Positions 1 to 64,000 are shown, counted from the first letter of the stretch. The stretch is DNA of 64,000 nucleotides from Heliocidaris tuberculata (GCA_025618425.1 CM046837.1:28790732-28854731); one strand, 5' to 3'. Made by a program: numbers and translations. The notes: generated by a model from the sequence alone, not told the origin.

Positions 1-358
1 AATTTTACAAAATGTATAACTCGCTATATAGGATCGTTTTCTTTTTTGAGGACCTAATATAACAATGTGCTATCTACAACATATTTTGAGTACTGCCCCA
101 ATGGAAAAGGAGCTTAGGAGAAAACCGCACATTAATGATATTTTGGTGCAGTAAAAACGTGAGAGCTGACCGTGAAAACGTCACAATTGATTCACCAATT
201 TGCCAATTTGAGATTCGCATATAGATGTATTGATCTCACTTGAAAATTTATAACTTTCTTATTCTTTGTCCGATTTCTTTCAAAACTTTCACCATTCTGT
301 TTCTCTCATTCCACACAAATTAGCTTTATACAAAAGTTGGATTGCCTTTCAAAGGTGA
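1..358. mobile_element. Truncated copy of a foldback/MITE family
   Basis: Shares the blocks 'ttataactttcttattctttgtc' (in part), 'gtactgcccc' and the end 'ttggattgcc' with the copies near 10590-11110 and 44075-44570. It runs off the left edge of the window. No coding capacity. Confidence 0.7.
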
Positions 359-360
359 GG

Positions 361-2900
361 GCTGGGCTTGAGATTGGGTTATATTCTAGGTTTAGGGTTA
401 TAGGTTAGGAATATAGTGTAAGGTCCAGGATTGAAGTAGAGGATGCGACTGGTGCAGAAAATTGACGGCGGACCAATTGTCGCCGGAATAGTTCTCGTAC
501 ATCCACGAAACCAAAGTGCGTAACAGTATGCAGTAATAAAGGCAGAGCAATTTTATTAGGCCTAAATGCCTAACATTAAAACAATAATTCTATTGTGAAA
601 ATTTGGCGTTGGGGGAGATTTTGTATGCCTTTCTACGCCCTTAGACTATTTCAAACGTATAATAATTTTAAGCACTTCTGGAGGGGGAAAAGGTTGATTA
701 AAATTATGTAGTTAATTTCAAGCCCGTATCTCTCACATCTTCCTCGCGTTCCATTCAAAGTCGGAAATAATTTGTTTGAAATGTATCATTTATAACAATA
801 CTTTGGTATTGGAGAATTTTAACATTTAAATGTGACCCGACATAAAATAAGACTGTTTGAAACGAATTAAAAGGAGATGTAATTATTAGTTTGATAATTA
901 AGTGAAATTCGCAGTTTTATCAAAATTAATATTTGAGTCGTAAAATTATTAGCTGCTTTTATTTGATGATCAAAATGGTCCATAATGGCACTCTTTACTT
1001 TTCAGTAAATACTTGAATTTTGAAGTTTGCATGATTTGAAGAGAATGATAATCTATTCAAAGCTATGACACGAAATATCTAGTTGCCAGTTTGTTAAACT
1101 CTCTTTGCAGAGTAGAAATTTGAGGGCAATAATTCCAATTGCTCTTTTTGAATTTTGTACCCTTTCTCTCTTCATATTCATAATTTCTATTTCTTGTAGT
1201 CCCAGGGAATCTGGAAGGGTGTTTGTTCGCGTGTTCATGATCCAATCCACCGAGTAAAACATCCATCGACAAGGCAGAACAGAACCGGGCTTAGCCCCCG
1301 CCAAAATCCCACCAACAATAAACGTAGGATTTGATCCCGCTGCCCACTAAAACACCTCCTAAATCCCAAATCAACCTTGCCTGCCTCGTAAATCTCTCAA
1401 ATTAAACCCGATGAAAAAAGCCAAGCTCGGGATGAGCATTGATTTTAGCTATAGGAAATAATCATTGGTAATCTGAGGTAATCGGGAATATTAAAAGTGG
1501 AGAGAGACGCGACGAGAAAGACCGGCAGACGACACGGGCTTTAATCAGACGAGTCATCATGGTCATCATTGGTGGGAAGACCCTTGCGCGGCTGCGCGTT
1601 ACACACCTCGTTTGACTGAAAGCCCCCTACACTGTGTTTCAGAAGCTTCGGTGTTTGATGGGTATAGATTGAGGGGATTGCAAAGGGCTTATTTCAGTAA
1701 AAATTCAGATATAAGCGATTGACCTTGAGAAATCTCCAAGGTCATGAAATACATTAGAGATGATCCGACGAGTATGTCATTACCGTGTACAATGTGGTGT
1801 TGTAGATCCAGCGAAGTTAGGTGACGGGATTCACTCTTTAAATTCTTAGCGAAACTGCCATTTTTGTCTCCACAGCGGTGAACATAATATACACTCACAA
1901 ACTAATATTTCAGCCAGGTCTTGTTTTTAGGCTGATTATTTTAATAGTGGATAGTTCTTAATGGATAAAGTCTGGTGTGCAAGCATACCGTAGATCAGTT
2001 GAAGATAATACAACGTTCTTTTCTAAAATTCGCATAATAAATCGCTGTAAACAATTGCACACTACTTGCAAAGGTGCTCAATGTATGATCTACAATTCAA
2101 TCGTCATTATTACTGAAGAACAATAAATGATAGATCATCCATTTTCATTATCCAAAGGCTGAATGCTTAGGAATATTAAACATTTCATATTTTGAATGAG
2201 TCTTCCGTTTGCTGAGATAACAGTCAGACGAAGAATAAAGAAATACGACAGAAGAATATGCATGAATAAAAAGTTATTGTTTCACATGCTAGGCCTACTT
2301 CCTCCATATATAAGATATAGTAATCTTTCAATATTATTATATATTTTTTTCGTTGAAGATTTGGATATTAGAAAAAGCGTGTAAGTATACCGAATTTCAG
2401 AGAAATAAGTGATGAAAAGAGGATGCATTTATTGCAACAGCATTACCCATGCAAAACACAAGGGCGTGGCTGCTTCACCTAATTCAACATTAAAGAAGAA
2501 AAAAGAGCGAAACCTAAAACTTTCTATAAGCCTAAGTACATGCATGATTTTAATTTTATAAAATTTCCTTTTATACGGTCACATATTGATTTCATGCAAA
2601 ACTTTATTTTTGAAGGAAAGAAATGAAGATTCACCTACTAATAAATACGCCAGAAATTTTCCTATTCTTAAAGCTTATCCAAATTAGAATAATAACATTA
2701 TACTACTGAAGATTTCTATATTCATAGTTTATTTCATATGTTTCATTGTCTCTTTCCTTTTCCGGTCCTTTCCCGGCGGTAGCTCGGAGGAATGGTGGGG
2801 GTGGGGGAGGGGACTTTAAGAGATGAGGTTATTCAAAATTATGAACGTTCCATCATTCCGATTAAGCCTATTGTGTTGGTAGGGAACATGGTTGTCTAAA
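361..2900. other. No gene recognised
   Basis: AT-rich unique-looking sequence. Short open frames exist on both strands but show no family motif, no convincing splice structure and no coding composition. A slightly less AT-rich patch at about 1260-1640 also gave nothing recognisable. Confidence 0.6.
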
Positions 2901-3120
2901 ACAAGTTTGATGATGGGTAAAGATGGGGGGGGGGGGGGGGGGGCTAAATATGTACCTTATATACAACCCGACCTCTAGAGATACAGGGGAGGGATTGACA
3001 GAATATTATGGGAAGGTGTCAAAAGTTTGTTTCGAAACCGCCGCACGCTTGACCATGTTGACATCCTGCCATATCTGACAGCGAGTGAGGCGTGACTGAA
3101 CCAAGGAGGTCTCAAGGACC

Positions 3121-3580
3121 AAACTGAGTGAGGGGATGGTAGAGTGTGGGAGGAGGGTGGTAGGAGGATGTTAGGATGATGGCAGGGAATTGGAGGAGGA
3201 TGGGAGGAGAATGGGAGGAGAATGGGAGGATGATGGGAGGAGGATAGGAGGAAGATGGGAGGAGGATGGGGGGAGATGGGAGGGGGATTGGAGGAGATAG
3301 GAGGAGGATAGGAGGACGATAGGAGGACGATAGGACGATAGGAGGACGATAGGAGGACGATAGGACGATAGGAGGACGATAGGAGGACGATAGGACGATA
3401 AGAAGAGGATAGGAGGAGGATAGGACTACGATAGGAGGAGGATTGGAGGAGGACTGGAGGAGATGGGAAGAGGACAGGAGGAGAATGGGAGGAGGATGGG
3501 AGGGCATTTGAGGAGATGGGAGGAGGATAGGAGGAGAGTGGGAGAAGAATGGGAAGAGGATGAGAGGAGGGAGGAAGGCT
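3121..3580. repeat. GGA/GAT-rich minisatellite
   Basis: Degenerate short units of the type aggaggat and taggaggacga, tandemly arranged. Long proline/serine-rich open frames on the minus strand here come from the repeat. Confidence 0.9.
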
Positions 3581-3589
3581 CAGTAAAGG

Positions 3590-5200
3590 CTGTGCCAATA
3601 TGGTAGAAAGCACAGCTTGAATAACTGAAAACGTGAATGAAATGATGAGGATAGGCATAACGTAACTGCGAAAAGACGCGATTTCTGCTACTAGTATGTA
3701 TTGAAAGAATCTCTTAAGTGTATTCATAGCCCATCTTCATACCATCTTCATGTACTGGAATATGCATTTACTATACGATTATCTAAGAGAAAACGGTATA
3801 CAAAGCAGGGATGGAAACTTGTACAAAGAAATGATGGTTTGATAATGATAATTATTCTACCTGTCCATTTAAGATTTGAATTGACATAACATAAAATAAG
3901 TCCAAGGTTATATTGTGTACCCATTTATATATCTTTTTCTCTTAATGCAGCCAACAATGGTTGGTTTTTTACCTGCATGTGTGTTTACAATATTATTTAT
4001 TTTGTAAAGAATGATATTTTCATTTTAATGTATTTTTGTACTTTTTACACATTAATTAATCGACAATAAATAAGAGACATGAGATGAGTAAAATATAATT
4101 AGAAATATATGGGCTTATATATCTAGAAGCATTACAAGCATTTTATTTATCAATTTCACAAGTGCACTTTGACTTGTCTCCGTCTCTTATCTGTTCTCTA
4201 TTTTCTTACTCTTCTCCCTCTCTTCACCACAAATCAAATCTTTTTTTTTTTCTCTCTCTCTTCTTATTCTTATTTTTATCACCCCTTTAGCCATCTGTTA
4301 TTTCCTCTGTTCTCTATTAAACTCTATTTTTATCATTCTCTTCATTTTCCATCCATCTCCCTCTCCTTAAGTTTTCTAATACAATATTAAAAGGAGAATT
4401 CTGCTTAAGTACTACTGGTAATACTACAATGAATGTACTGAGAGATACTATTTTTTCAAATGAATCTTACACACAGTTGAACGACCTATCGGTCATTGTA
4501 AGACACCCATATACCTACCCCTTCATGTTTGAAAAAAAAGGTGTGAAAAGTGGGTTGTGAAAATCATATTTGTCACGGTACTCAAAAAGGGCTTTTTGAT
4601 GCCCAAGGCGTTGGGTTAAATCCATGGATATTTATAAATCAACTGGAGCACAATTACAAGAAAACAAAACGTAATGGGAATTCCATGCTCGGTGCTGTAC
4701 TATCGTATAATATGATGAAAGATTTTACGCTTTTTGATATACTATCTCCAGCTCGGTAAGGGAGTTTGTTTAAAGATGGGGAGGGGGGTATTTGAAAGTA
4801 TGAATGCAAGGACACTTGTTTTCATTTGTATAAATATGAACAGTGCAGTATGAAATTCATTGTTGAAGAACACATACTAGTAATGAAAAAGGCTTAAGAC
4901 ACTCAATAATTCGCCCTATTCTCATACCCTGACATAGTCAAAATAAATGTTTGGGGGGAAAAGAGGTAAGGAAAAGGCGGTATGATGGTAGTTGGAAAAA
5001 GAATGACAAAAGTGTCTTTCCCTATATTAATTACAGTACTAGTTGCACATGTTGACGGTAAATAATTAACAAAGATATATAAATTCATATCAATTAATAT
5101 ACGAATCATACATAGTGATGTCCGTATATTCCCCGAGGTATATCATGGTAAAAGACGACTTTCGTGAGGGACGGGGCTCTTGTGTTCCGACATTTGCTCC
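3590..5200. other. No gene recognised; CT-rich patch
   Basis: AT-rich sequence with a pyrimidine-rich patch at about 4180-4380. No coding signal, and the short open frames are compositional. Confidence 0.55.
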
Positions 5201-5206
5201 GGTCCC

Positions 5207-5286
5207 CCCCCCCCCCCCCCTTTGTTTTTGTTTTGTTTTGTTTTTGTTTTGTTTTTGTTTTGTTTTTGTTTTGTTTTTGTTTTTTG
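5207..5286. repeat. Poly-C followed by (TTTTG)n
   Basis: About 14 C residues followed by repeated ttttg/tttttg units. A further poly-G run lies at about 2926-2943. Confidence 0.95.
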
Positions 5287-8065
5287 GTCACAGATGTAGG
5301 GTAAGGGTTACAAATGGGTTTTAAGTTAGGTTGAGGGAAAAGGTTCGGGCTAGGTATAGTGTTTGACCCATGTTTGATGTTGGGAATTTAGTTAGCGTAG
5401 GGAATTGAGAGCCGAACAATATTGTCGTTGGGCATGTGTCGTACAATCGGGAGTCTGCCTGCCCACCCCTTCCATCGGCTGTAGGATTGTCAAAATAACC
5501 CAGCCCATTTTTGAACGGCGACAAAGCACAGGCGTACCTACACAATACACAGTATAAAGACACACTTTAGCTTTTAAAAACAACAAAAACAACAGCAGAA
5601 ATATTACACGATAAATTTGTTGCAATACAATTTCTTTATTGATATAAACATATTCATTATCAGCATCACCAAGTCAAAGACGAATAGACAAGATAAACCA
5701 TAATTAAAAGACTGATGTGAAAGGAATGTTCGATAGGTAACAATCCAAGGTGCACACAAGCAGAAAGAAGAAGCAAAAAAATAAATAAAAAATAAAATGA
5801 AACAAGTACTTGAAAAAAATATTGATATACTAACAGCTAATAGCTGAGGACACTAATAACCTATTTAAATTTTTATAACAAAAAAAATTCAAATCGTATC
5901 CTAATTCTGAGACTAAGAATCGCATGCACAATTTGGTAAATTATTTTTGACGATTACTAATATTGCAAATGATTCTGTTATTCTGTCTTATTTATAAAAT
6001 TGATGAGAGGACAGCTGTTTTATCAAATACACGCACACACATTATGTGACTAAATGGGACAGTGGTTTGTTTTCAAAATACAAATGCCGAACTGTATTAT
6101 CACTAATCCTTCAAAGACCAGGTTTACATAATCTAGAAACAGCAGATTATATCTAATTTGTTGGACATGAAATCTACTTTATAGCAGAGTATATGGCTAT
6201 ATTTACAATGCTACAATGAAACTATGAAAAATTTCCCAAAATAAGTGGTCCATGATGCATCATGGTCCATATAAATCAAAGTACAGTATTCAAATAAAAC
6301 AAGAAGAATGCTTTTATGCACCATGCCATCAAAAAGTCACTAATATAGATAAATTTTCATGATATTTTCTGTCTTATATACGAGTTGTGTTGTTCATGAA
6401 AATGAAAATATTGTGGCGTCACCAGAAAAAACCCCAACATAATCATCTTAATGAATTTTTGATCCATAAAGTATGAATTTCGCAGTTGTGACAGTTAGCT
6501 CGATGAATATACTGGAAAAATCAAAGCATGCATTTATTATCTCGTGCATATGAATGGAAGTTCTGTCAAAATCAATTTAAAACTGAAATACCACTTTTCG
6601 TGAGAATAATACTCTGGATTACAAGAACATGATGTAAATGAAGTACATGTATATTACACAGTCTAGGAAATACACATCCAAAGTGTATAGGAAAAAAAAA
6701 TATTGTGTGATTGATTATTTGCACAAGCAGTTGTAGAGCGATGAAACAAAAAAGAAAAGAAAATTGTGGCACATAGAAAGATGTTCACAAGATAATGCTG
6801 TAAACAGGAAACGGTAAAAGCAAGTAGTTCAATATCGCGAGGGTGCTGCAACTTATCATACGTATCACTTTGATTTTTTGAAAAATGAGATTATATTTAG
6901 TATAATCTAAAAATACGGTACATTGATCAACATATCGATTAGGAGGAGTACATGCACATTGATAACTGGAAAATATTATTACAAATAATAGAGAGTATCA
7001 TCAATCATGACTTGATTGAGTACTTCTACTCATACTGATTTGAAATAAAATTGGAATATTGATCATTTAACCCTTGGATAATGTATAAAACAGCCTTTTC
7101 ATTAAAATACTACCAGATTTCACCATTGGTATGCAAGGATAGGATTAAAATAGGGTTAAATGGAAGGTACTTTTGAATAATACAGGATAAAATTCATACT
7201 GATATAGTTATGTCTCTCAATTCTGGTTCTATCCTGTCACCTTGGATGATGTATGGATAGAATAACACGCATCTAATAGTAAAACTCAATTCTAATGAAC
7301 TACACATTAATGTTACACTTTAAAAACTTACTATATTACAATACATGTAACTACACAAAGGACATTAACTTCTTTCAAATTTGCCCATTAAAAAAATGTC
7401 TTTCTTTTTGAAATTTTTAAAATTAAATTTCAGTCTATGGAGACAATATCTAACTATCCAAGACAAGATTTTCCCATATTTTAAAAACATTCTCTTATGT
7501 AAACAAACTGAATTAGCATTCATTACAAGCACACTAACTTTCCAATACATATAATACTTTCTCAATGTATCACAACATATATTTCCAACTGAACCTATAA
7601 TCTCCATTCAAAGTCAAACATTATGCAAATAAATCTCTTATAGAAATAGTTGTCTATACATAGTACAAGCTAGTTCAATTGTTGTTTTTTTCCAATATCA
7701 ATATTGATAGTACAATCTCTACACAATTATAAATATATGTTTGTATTTTTACTATATAATTATGTACATATCTTCTCAAATTAGTCTCATGGCTACTGCA
7801 TCTAAGATCATTCCATCTTAAAGCTCTTTGAACAATGAAACATTAATCATTTTACAGACAGAATTCCAGTCACCTACAACAGAGATAAAACAATCTGTCT
7901 TATACATACTAAATTTTTAATCACACAGATCTTGATTGTTCATATCATTTTGAGTAGAATAGTGTTGTTGCATGCACTCTCTATAGATGTACAATAATCG
8001 AATTATAAACACAAACAAAAAATAAATAAAATAATAAATAAATAAATAAATAAAGAATTGTAAGT

Positions 8066-8272
8066 TACTGTAAATGTGGAAATTTCCATGTGATTAATCT
8101 TTCGCGCTCAGCCAAATTAGGTGAATTTCACGTGTTTTTAATTTCGCCGACGCACTAGACTCATGGGCAAATCACACAAAAGAATACATAAACAAAAATA
8201 TTCTAGGGTTTTTATTTTTGTGCAAAAATGCTGGAAAATGTCCACACCGTGAAATATTCCACGTTTACAGTA
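8066..8272. mobile_element. Probable small MITE
   Basis: Imperfect inverted ends TACTGTAAATGTGG and CCACGTTTACAGTA with no coding capacity. Similar ACTGTAAA ends occur in the element near 33920. Confidence 0.5.
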
Positions 8273-8545
8273 CATTTACATGCCAGGCACACCAACAAGA
8301 CTGATCGTCATTCTCCTGTTGACGATCAGAGCATACTGATCGAAACGTCGAGAACCACAGAGCTCTTTTTACAGCGGAGCTCACCAGCTCTTTTCAGGGC
8401 TCTTATTCCTTGAAAGATTACATGGTGTAACCCTGAAAAACTCAACCTGCAATTTTCTCCAGCATGAAAAAGTATCGCTGATAACTTCAGTAAAGACTGA
8501 AACGTGACCCAAAATAGACAGGACAAAAATTACTTTACCCACAAT

Positions 8546-8785
8546 GGGTGATTTCAAGTTCGGTGTTGGTGTTGGTGTTGGTGTTGAGAGCATTAATTGG
8601 GCTGCTGATTCTAGCCCCAACACCGAATTCGGGTTTATAAAAATAATACCAATCACGTTATTGATAGCTCAACACCTAGTGAAGTCAATCCCAGCACCAG
8701 CTTCATTTCAGGTTCGGTGTTGTGGCTGGTGCTAGTTTTGCCCCAACACCAACACCAGTTTTCAACACCGAACTTGAAATCACCC
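8546..8785. mobile_element. 240-bp MITE, copy 1
   Basis: Inverted ends GGGTGATTTCAAGTTCGGTG and its complement, with a direct AAT on both sides (8543-8545 and 8786-8788). The ends continue into GTTGGT/CCAACA repeats. An inverted-orientation copy of identical length lies at 38248-38487. Confidence 0.85.
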
Positions 8786-10589
8786 AATGGCTAAAATTTT
8801 GTCAGTTATCGGGTGGTTTGGAATTCGTTTGGTAGTGTGACTGGAGTAGATGTATTATTTGTAATAGAGTGTTAAAAACCATTACAGTATCACTGTAACA
8901 CCCATGTCTTGTCTCAATACTGATTTATTTTTTCCCCTCTCTCTCTTTTTCTTTTGTGCTCAGTGTTAAATGCTATTAAGTGACACAAACTTAAAAAACA
9001 ATGCTCACTCTCCTAACTATTAAACATACAATTGATGTAAAATCTAATTCAAAATCCAACAGTGATAATGAGTTGTCAAAATGCAAAGCTACATGTACCT
9101 GTGCCAAAGACAAAATTAAAGTAAGACTTCATTCCTCTATTCAAGCCTGGCAAGACCATCAATTCCTTTCTGGCTGAGCTCTAGAAGGGCTTCTTAAAAT
9201 TGTACAAATGGTGTATGTACACATATTTTTTAAAAGAGAACATCATTAATAAGATTCTACTGTTATACTACATTATACATGCATAATTACATGATTGACA
9301 AAAGACTTTCATTTTCTGCAAGTACTAAAGTTGAATTTGGTACTATAAAAATTGTTTTTCTTCACTCTTATTCTTTAACAACCCTCTCATATTAAAGGGA
9401 TTCACACAAATCTGAATTTATGTCATTCATATGCAATCTAATGGAATAACAACTCAAAACTACCAAAAACAATGCAAGAAAAATATCTTCTCTGATATGT
9501 CCAGAGGAAGATCTGGCCGTAAACACTTTTACTTTACTGCCTACTACATGTGCTATCACTATGCAATAACTCATTTGGTAACAATCAGATATAGATCTTC
9601 ACAGTCAACATGAATGCATAGATATTAATTTCATAAGAAAGGAATGCTGTAGAACAAAAATTTACTATCAAAAGACAATGAGAGCATGTGGAATCTAAAT
9701 TTCTCAATTATAAACAAACACCTTCTTTTCTTCAGGAATACTATCAAAGAAAGAAGAGTATGACACATGCTTACTGAATCATAACACATGAACACTTGTT
9801 CTAATACATGTACTTCTCATAATATACTTTTTGTGTAATTATTCAATCAGATTTATGCTAGTTTTAGAATAATTATCCTCATAAAAGTTGAAATAAATGA
9901 CTAATTTGAGGGGAGAAGATAGGGATTATTTCGCAAATAATTTAATGACCTCATCATTGACATAGAATGATATGGAATATACAAATGAAGATATGGAAAA
10001 TCGCAAAACAAATTGAAAGGAAAGAAATAATACATGCATGGCAGAGTGAATACGTATATTGCACAATTTAAAAAAAAAGCAACCTCTCCTAAATAGCCTC
10101 TATCTACAAATGCAGTCACTTGATACAGAACACATAATTTTGATACAGACCACTTTATTTATGAATTAATGTATTTCCAAACACAAGATATAATACAAAC
10201 CTCAACTTTAATGTTGAACAGAATTTTGATAGTCACAAAATAAGTGAAACTGACCTACAGCCTCCACAACAATTATAAAATCTGGACTACTTCATTTTGC
10301 CTTTTATGTGGAGAGTTATCCTACATCGAGGGGCCCAAAAATTTATATGGACTAGAAATGATCATACAATTATTCTATATCAACACAAAAAAAGGACATC
10401 TGAAACGAATTTCAAGCAATTTTTCAAAATTCCTGAATTACATGTACAATCTAAACCCCCCAGTAAATGATAAGCTCTGAAGCTTCTACAGCATCAGATA
10501 TTTTTGATCAAGCAAGCAATACATGTATAACACACAGAGATTTGTGAAATCCAACCTTTGTTAAAAGCTGATATGTGTATATGGAGAAA

Positions 10590-11112
10590 ATAAGAGACAC
10601 AGGATGGTGAAAGTTTGAAAGAAATCGGACAAAGAATAAGAAAGTTATGAATGTTTGAAAATTGAGATCACTACATCTATGCGAATATCAAATTGGCAAA
10701 TTGGTGAATTGATTGTGACATATTCACAGTCAACTCTCCTATTTGTCGTACACCAAAATATCATTACATTCTGTTTTTCTACAGAGTGCATTTCCCACGG
10801 GGCAGTACTCAAAGTATGTTGTAGATAGCATATTGTAGGTCCTCCAAAGAGAAAAAGATCCTACTGAGTTATACATTTTGAGAAGTTGACATTTTAGTTA
10901 TATTGTGTGTTGGAGCGAATGGTAAAGTTGACATCACAGTGACCGTATCGATACGGCCAATTTGAAATTCCCATATGTATAGTAATTACAATTACATGTA
11001 CTTTTTGAAAAAATCATAACTTTCTTATTGCTTGTCCGATTTTGTTCAAACTTTCACAAATTCGCTTCTCTTTCACATAAATCAAATTATTACAAAGTTG
11101 GATTGCACTTAA
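10590..11112. mobile_element. Foldback/MITE copy, same family as 1-358 and 44075-44570
   Basis: The two ends are inverted: a left block with gaaatcggacaaagaataag and a right block with cttattgcttgtccgatttt. The middle carries the shared 'gcagtactcaaagtatgttg'. Ends read approximately AATCCAACCTTTG and its complement. Confidence 0.7.
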
Positions 11113-13879
11113 AATTATTCTTCTTTTCTGAAGTTAAAAAGTGAATGGAAATTATATACTAGTACTTTGTTCACTTCTATTACGTATAGTAATATTATGC
11201 ATTGCATTCTATAAGCAAGCAAACAATTAATGTCCTCAAAATCTTAACTCAGGCAGCATTTGACTGAAATACAGTTTGGCAAAATTAATGTCCAATATAA
11301 AAACGAGATGAGCTGTTAATATGAAAAATGCTCAATAAATGTGAATGTCGCCGAAAATTAGACTGTGTGTAAATTGTTTGACACACTTTGTTGTATCACA
11401 TTCATGTACAAAGTTAACATTCTCTACTAGGTTTGAAATATGAAATGAGCCTCAACGGGAAATAAACCCATGTTTAATACAATAATTGATCTCGCCATTG
11501 CACATTCTGGATAATGCATTGCAAACAGTGTGTTACTGTTGGAAGCTACAGTACCATAATGTCTCCAGAGGTGGAGGGGTTTGACAGTTTTTGATTAATA
11601 ATTGTCAGAAACTACCATGTCTTTGGAGAATCACCCACCATTCAATATCGAAAATGCTTGTCAATTAAATCCACCTAAAATATTGCATCTTGCTTCTACG
11701 TGGCGAACGCTACTTTGGCGCTTCTGCAGGGCTTCTGCTGCTCCAGTGTTGCCGCACATTGCACCAGTGGTGTCGCACCCTTCACAAATAATATTGCGAA
11801 GGAAGGATTAATCTAAGATAAATCACTCCGTTGTATAAAGTATTCACTTAGTACACGGCGCGCTACGAAACCATACGCAGGAAGCTACCTGGCTATCGCA
11901 TTGTCCTTGCAGGATTGCGCATGTGCACTGTGTAATGCGCTTGTCTGGCTGCCTACGTCATGATTTGTGTGTTGTAGGAATGGCGCGTCACGACTGGATC
12001 ATACCATTCTCGGCAAGACAACTAACTCTGAACAAAGATATTTTATTTCCAAAGTATTTTTTCATGCAAAAAATTTGTCTGGCCAACATCTAAGGAACTT
12101 AAGCTCTGTTACATCGAAAACAGATAATATGGAACATATTATTTATTTTGTTTCAGTCTGCTAAAGCAAAAGTTCTTGTTTTACAAAAAAATTAGCAGAA
12201 CATAAAAAAAGCCCCTTGGATAATTCTCTTTGGAAACGAAGTTTGCCTGCCGTCATTCTTTGCGCGATCAGCAGCGAGCAAAACGCCTCATAGTTGTTCC
12301 TTATTTATTTTTGTACACTATCTGTGAGCCAATCGCATCCGTTGATTTTGCTCCGCAGAGACTAGGGCAGTTGACACAGGGCGTTGGAGCAATGAAGCTG
12401 TATTACAAGGGTGCACCAAGACTGGAAACATTATATAACTACATGTAGGGTACCTGAAAATTCATTTTCATTGACATACATGTGTACATGTAGCACAAAA
12501 TGAAATGCAATAAATTGGCCTCTTTCCAAGTAGGAAATGATAATTGAAGGCTCATAAACTTTTCATCTCTTTATACTAGTAGGCTATTAAAATGTAATAC
12601 ATCCACTGGAAGGGCTAATATTCTTATTTAACCAATACATGTATCTCATATTTTGCATATTATATTTTGCATCAATGAAACATCTGAATTCAGTCTACTC
12701 TTCAAGATCTACTGTTAATACTACATGTAATCTCAACATTGGATAAAAATGCAGCTACTTCTCTCAAAAATATACAATCATTTCTACAATATCCATCATG
12801 AACCACACTTTCCAAGCTCTGTCTTTCTCAGTACATTATAATAACTTGCAAATTATTTTTATTTCTGCCATTTTTGTTGCTAAAAGAAATATCTTGAATA
12901 CTATATAACGCAATACGATAATGCAGCTATTTTGGCAACTTTTCTCTATGTAAATATCAATCTACTGATCAAGATCTTCAAATGACTATTTACCAAGAGA
13001 ACAATTAATATATTAAAGACTCATGAGTTACGCAATTGGCACAAGACGTTTGCTTTGGATAAAAAAAAAAGCAAATTCCTTCTTTCTTCGCATTCTTGTT
13101 TGATGTAAGAATAGAAATCCCTGTAAATTTAGAAACAAGGATAGTTCTTTCAAAATGCTAACATCAACACAAAGAATAAATATGCTTCTTTGTATTAGAG
13201 CAATAACCTCTAGTCAAATAGTTTTGTTAAAGGAGGGGTCTTATCCCCCTCCTTATCCCCCTTTTCTTATTCTGAAAGAAGACCAAGGACAAGAACTTTT
13301 TCATATCAGTTTTGAAAGGGTTAATCAGTTGCAAGTGAGAATACACTTCAGGGCCTTAACCAGCCAGCTATTAACACATATACATACATGTATTTCTCCA
13401 CAATTATAATCGCAAACATCCAAATGAATGATTATCATTAATCAAATCGCTCTTCTTCATCATCTCCTGGCATCTAATTCATTGTAATATTAATCTAATG
13501 ACAAGAAAAGTTGTAAGGGCAGACTTTGGCCAAAGATATCATTCATATAAAATGTACTACACATGGAAATCTCACTAATTCTACTAAATACATTTCAACA
13601 TAAATTACCATGATTTCCTTGTAGTATACAGAAGAGTTTAAAAGAAAACTCACTTCTCATTGAAAGCTCTTCCTCTGCCTCTTCCATCTTTAAAGTCTCT
13701 CACCGTCTTCTGATTCCACGAATCATCTATTCCACGTCCTTATTTTACACCTCTCTCTGCTTTATCTCTACTATAAAGGCTATGTTTCCTGCAAGATGCT
13801 TTTCTTGGGCATCTTCCCCTCAGGCCCTCTCTTCCATCTCACAGAGAGACAATGCTCCTTGGATCCTTGGAGCAGATGA

Positions 13880-63920
<50,041 letters not shown>

Positions 63921-64000
63921 CTACAAGGATTAAAAAAACAAGAACAATAAAGTCATATATATTTATTTTTCTTTAAATGAATTCACAAGAACTCAGCTTA

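Larger units (their letters stand above)
5620..13879 (-). other. Possible long 3' UTR / intergenic DNA
   Basis: No open frame here looks coding on either strand. The sequence is AT-rich with scattered TACATGT motifs and two or three MITE copies. An AATAAA on the minus strand near 5636 lies just right of a TTTTG-repeat block and is one candidate polyadenylation signal; others occur near 8035, 10150, 12305 and 12857. Which of these ends the VPS13 transcript cannot be told from sequence. Confidence 0.35.

Noticed and set aside
2975..3727. 250-residue Pro/Ser-rich open frame
   Set aside because: Derives from the GGA/GAT-rich minisatellite.

Overview
The window is eukaryotic, AT-rich, intron-rich DNA. 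It carries one recognisable protein-coding gene, on the minus strand, which runs through about four fifths of the window. The organism is most likely a marine invertebrate deuterostome, probably an echinoid (sea urchin). This is inferred from the gene's divergence from vertebrate sequences, the many short non-autonomous DNA transposons, a tRNA-headed SINE and the pervasive TACATGTA motif. It is not proven from the sequence.

The gene is the C-terminal half of a VPS13 bridge-like lipid-transfer protein, closest in layout to the VPS13A/VPS13C type. I could assemble 36 exons, from 63920 (where the gene continues out of the window to the right) to a stop codon at 13880. Together they give about 4.73 kb of coding sequence, roughly 1,575 residues. 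Splice phases agree at every junction, and two junctions need GC-AG introns. Right to left the exons encode a low-complexity linker, the VAB adaptor-binding domain (six modules, each with a conserved Asn, at 62.0, 51.5, 47.3, 44.7, 40.4 and 39.3 kb), an APT1-like stretch (about 33.5 to 27.2 kb), the VPS13_C and ATG2_C-like segments (26.6 to 19.7 kb) and a PH-like end (18.5 to 13.9 kb). One exon (61099-61260) is not open in any single frame and appears to carry two compensating indels.

The introns hold most of the unusual material: (1) long CAT/CAC trinucleotide arrays, all in the same orientation, four of which start within 3 to 28 nt of a 5' splice site; (2) a pure (ACT)n array of about 130 units; (3) tandem copies of exon fragments, with splice sites, beside three exons; (4) hAT-like elements with CAGGGTT ends, one inserted inside a CAT array; (5) Harbinger-like, TTAA-flanked, mariner-like and unclassified MITE families, several present in two or three copies; (6) a minisatellite-bearing element with 7 repeat units at 23 kb and 4 at 60 kb; (7) a SINE whose (ATT)n tail ends at a 3' splice site.

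From 1 to 13879 I see no convincing protein-coding gene. Part of it (about 5.6 to 13.9 kb) may be a very long 3' UTR, with an AATAAA on the minus strand near 5636, but the transcript end cannot be fixed from sequence. I found no coding transposase, CRISPR array, rRNA or intact tRNA gene, and no clearly novel multi-gene system. The most noteworthy signals concern repeats and duplicated splice sites inside this one gene.
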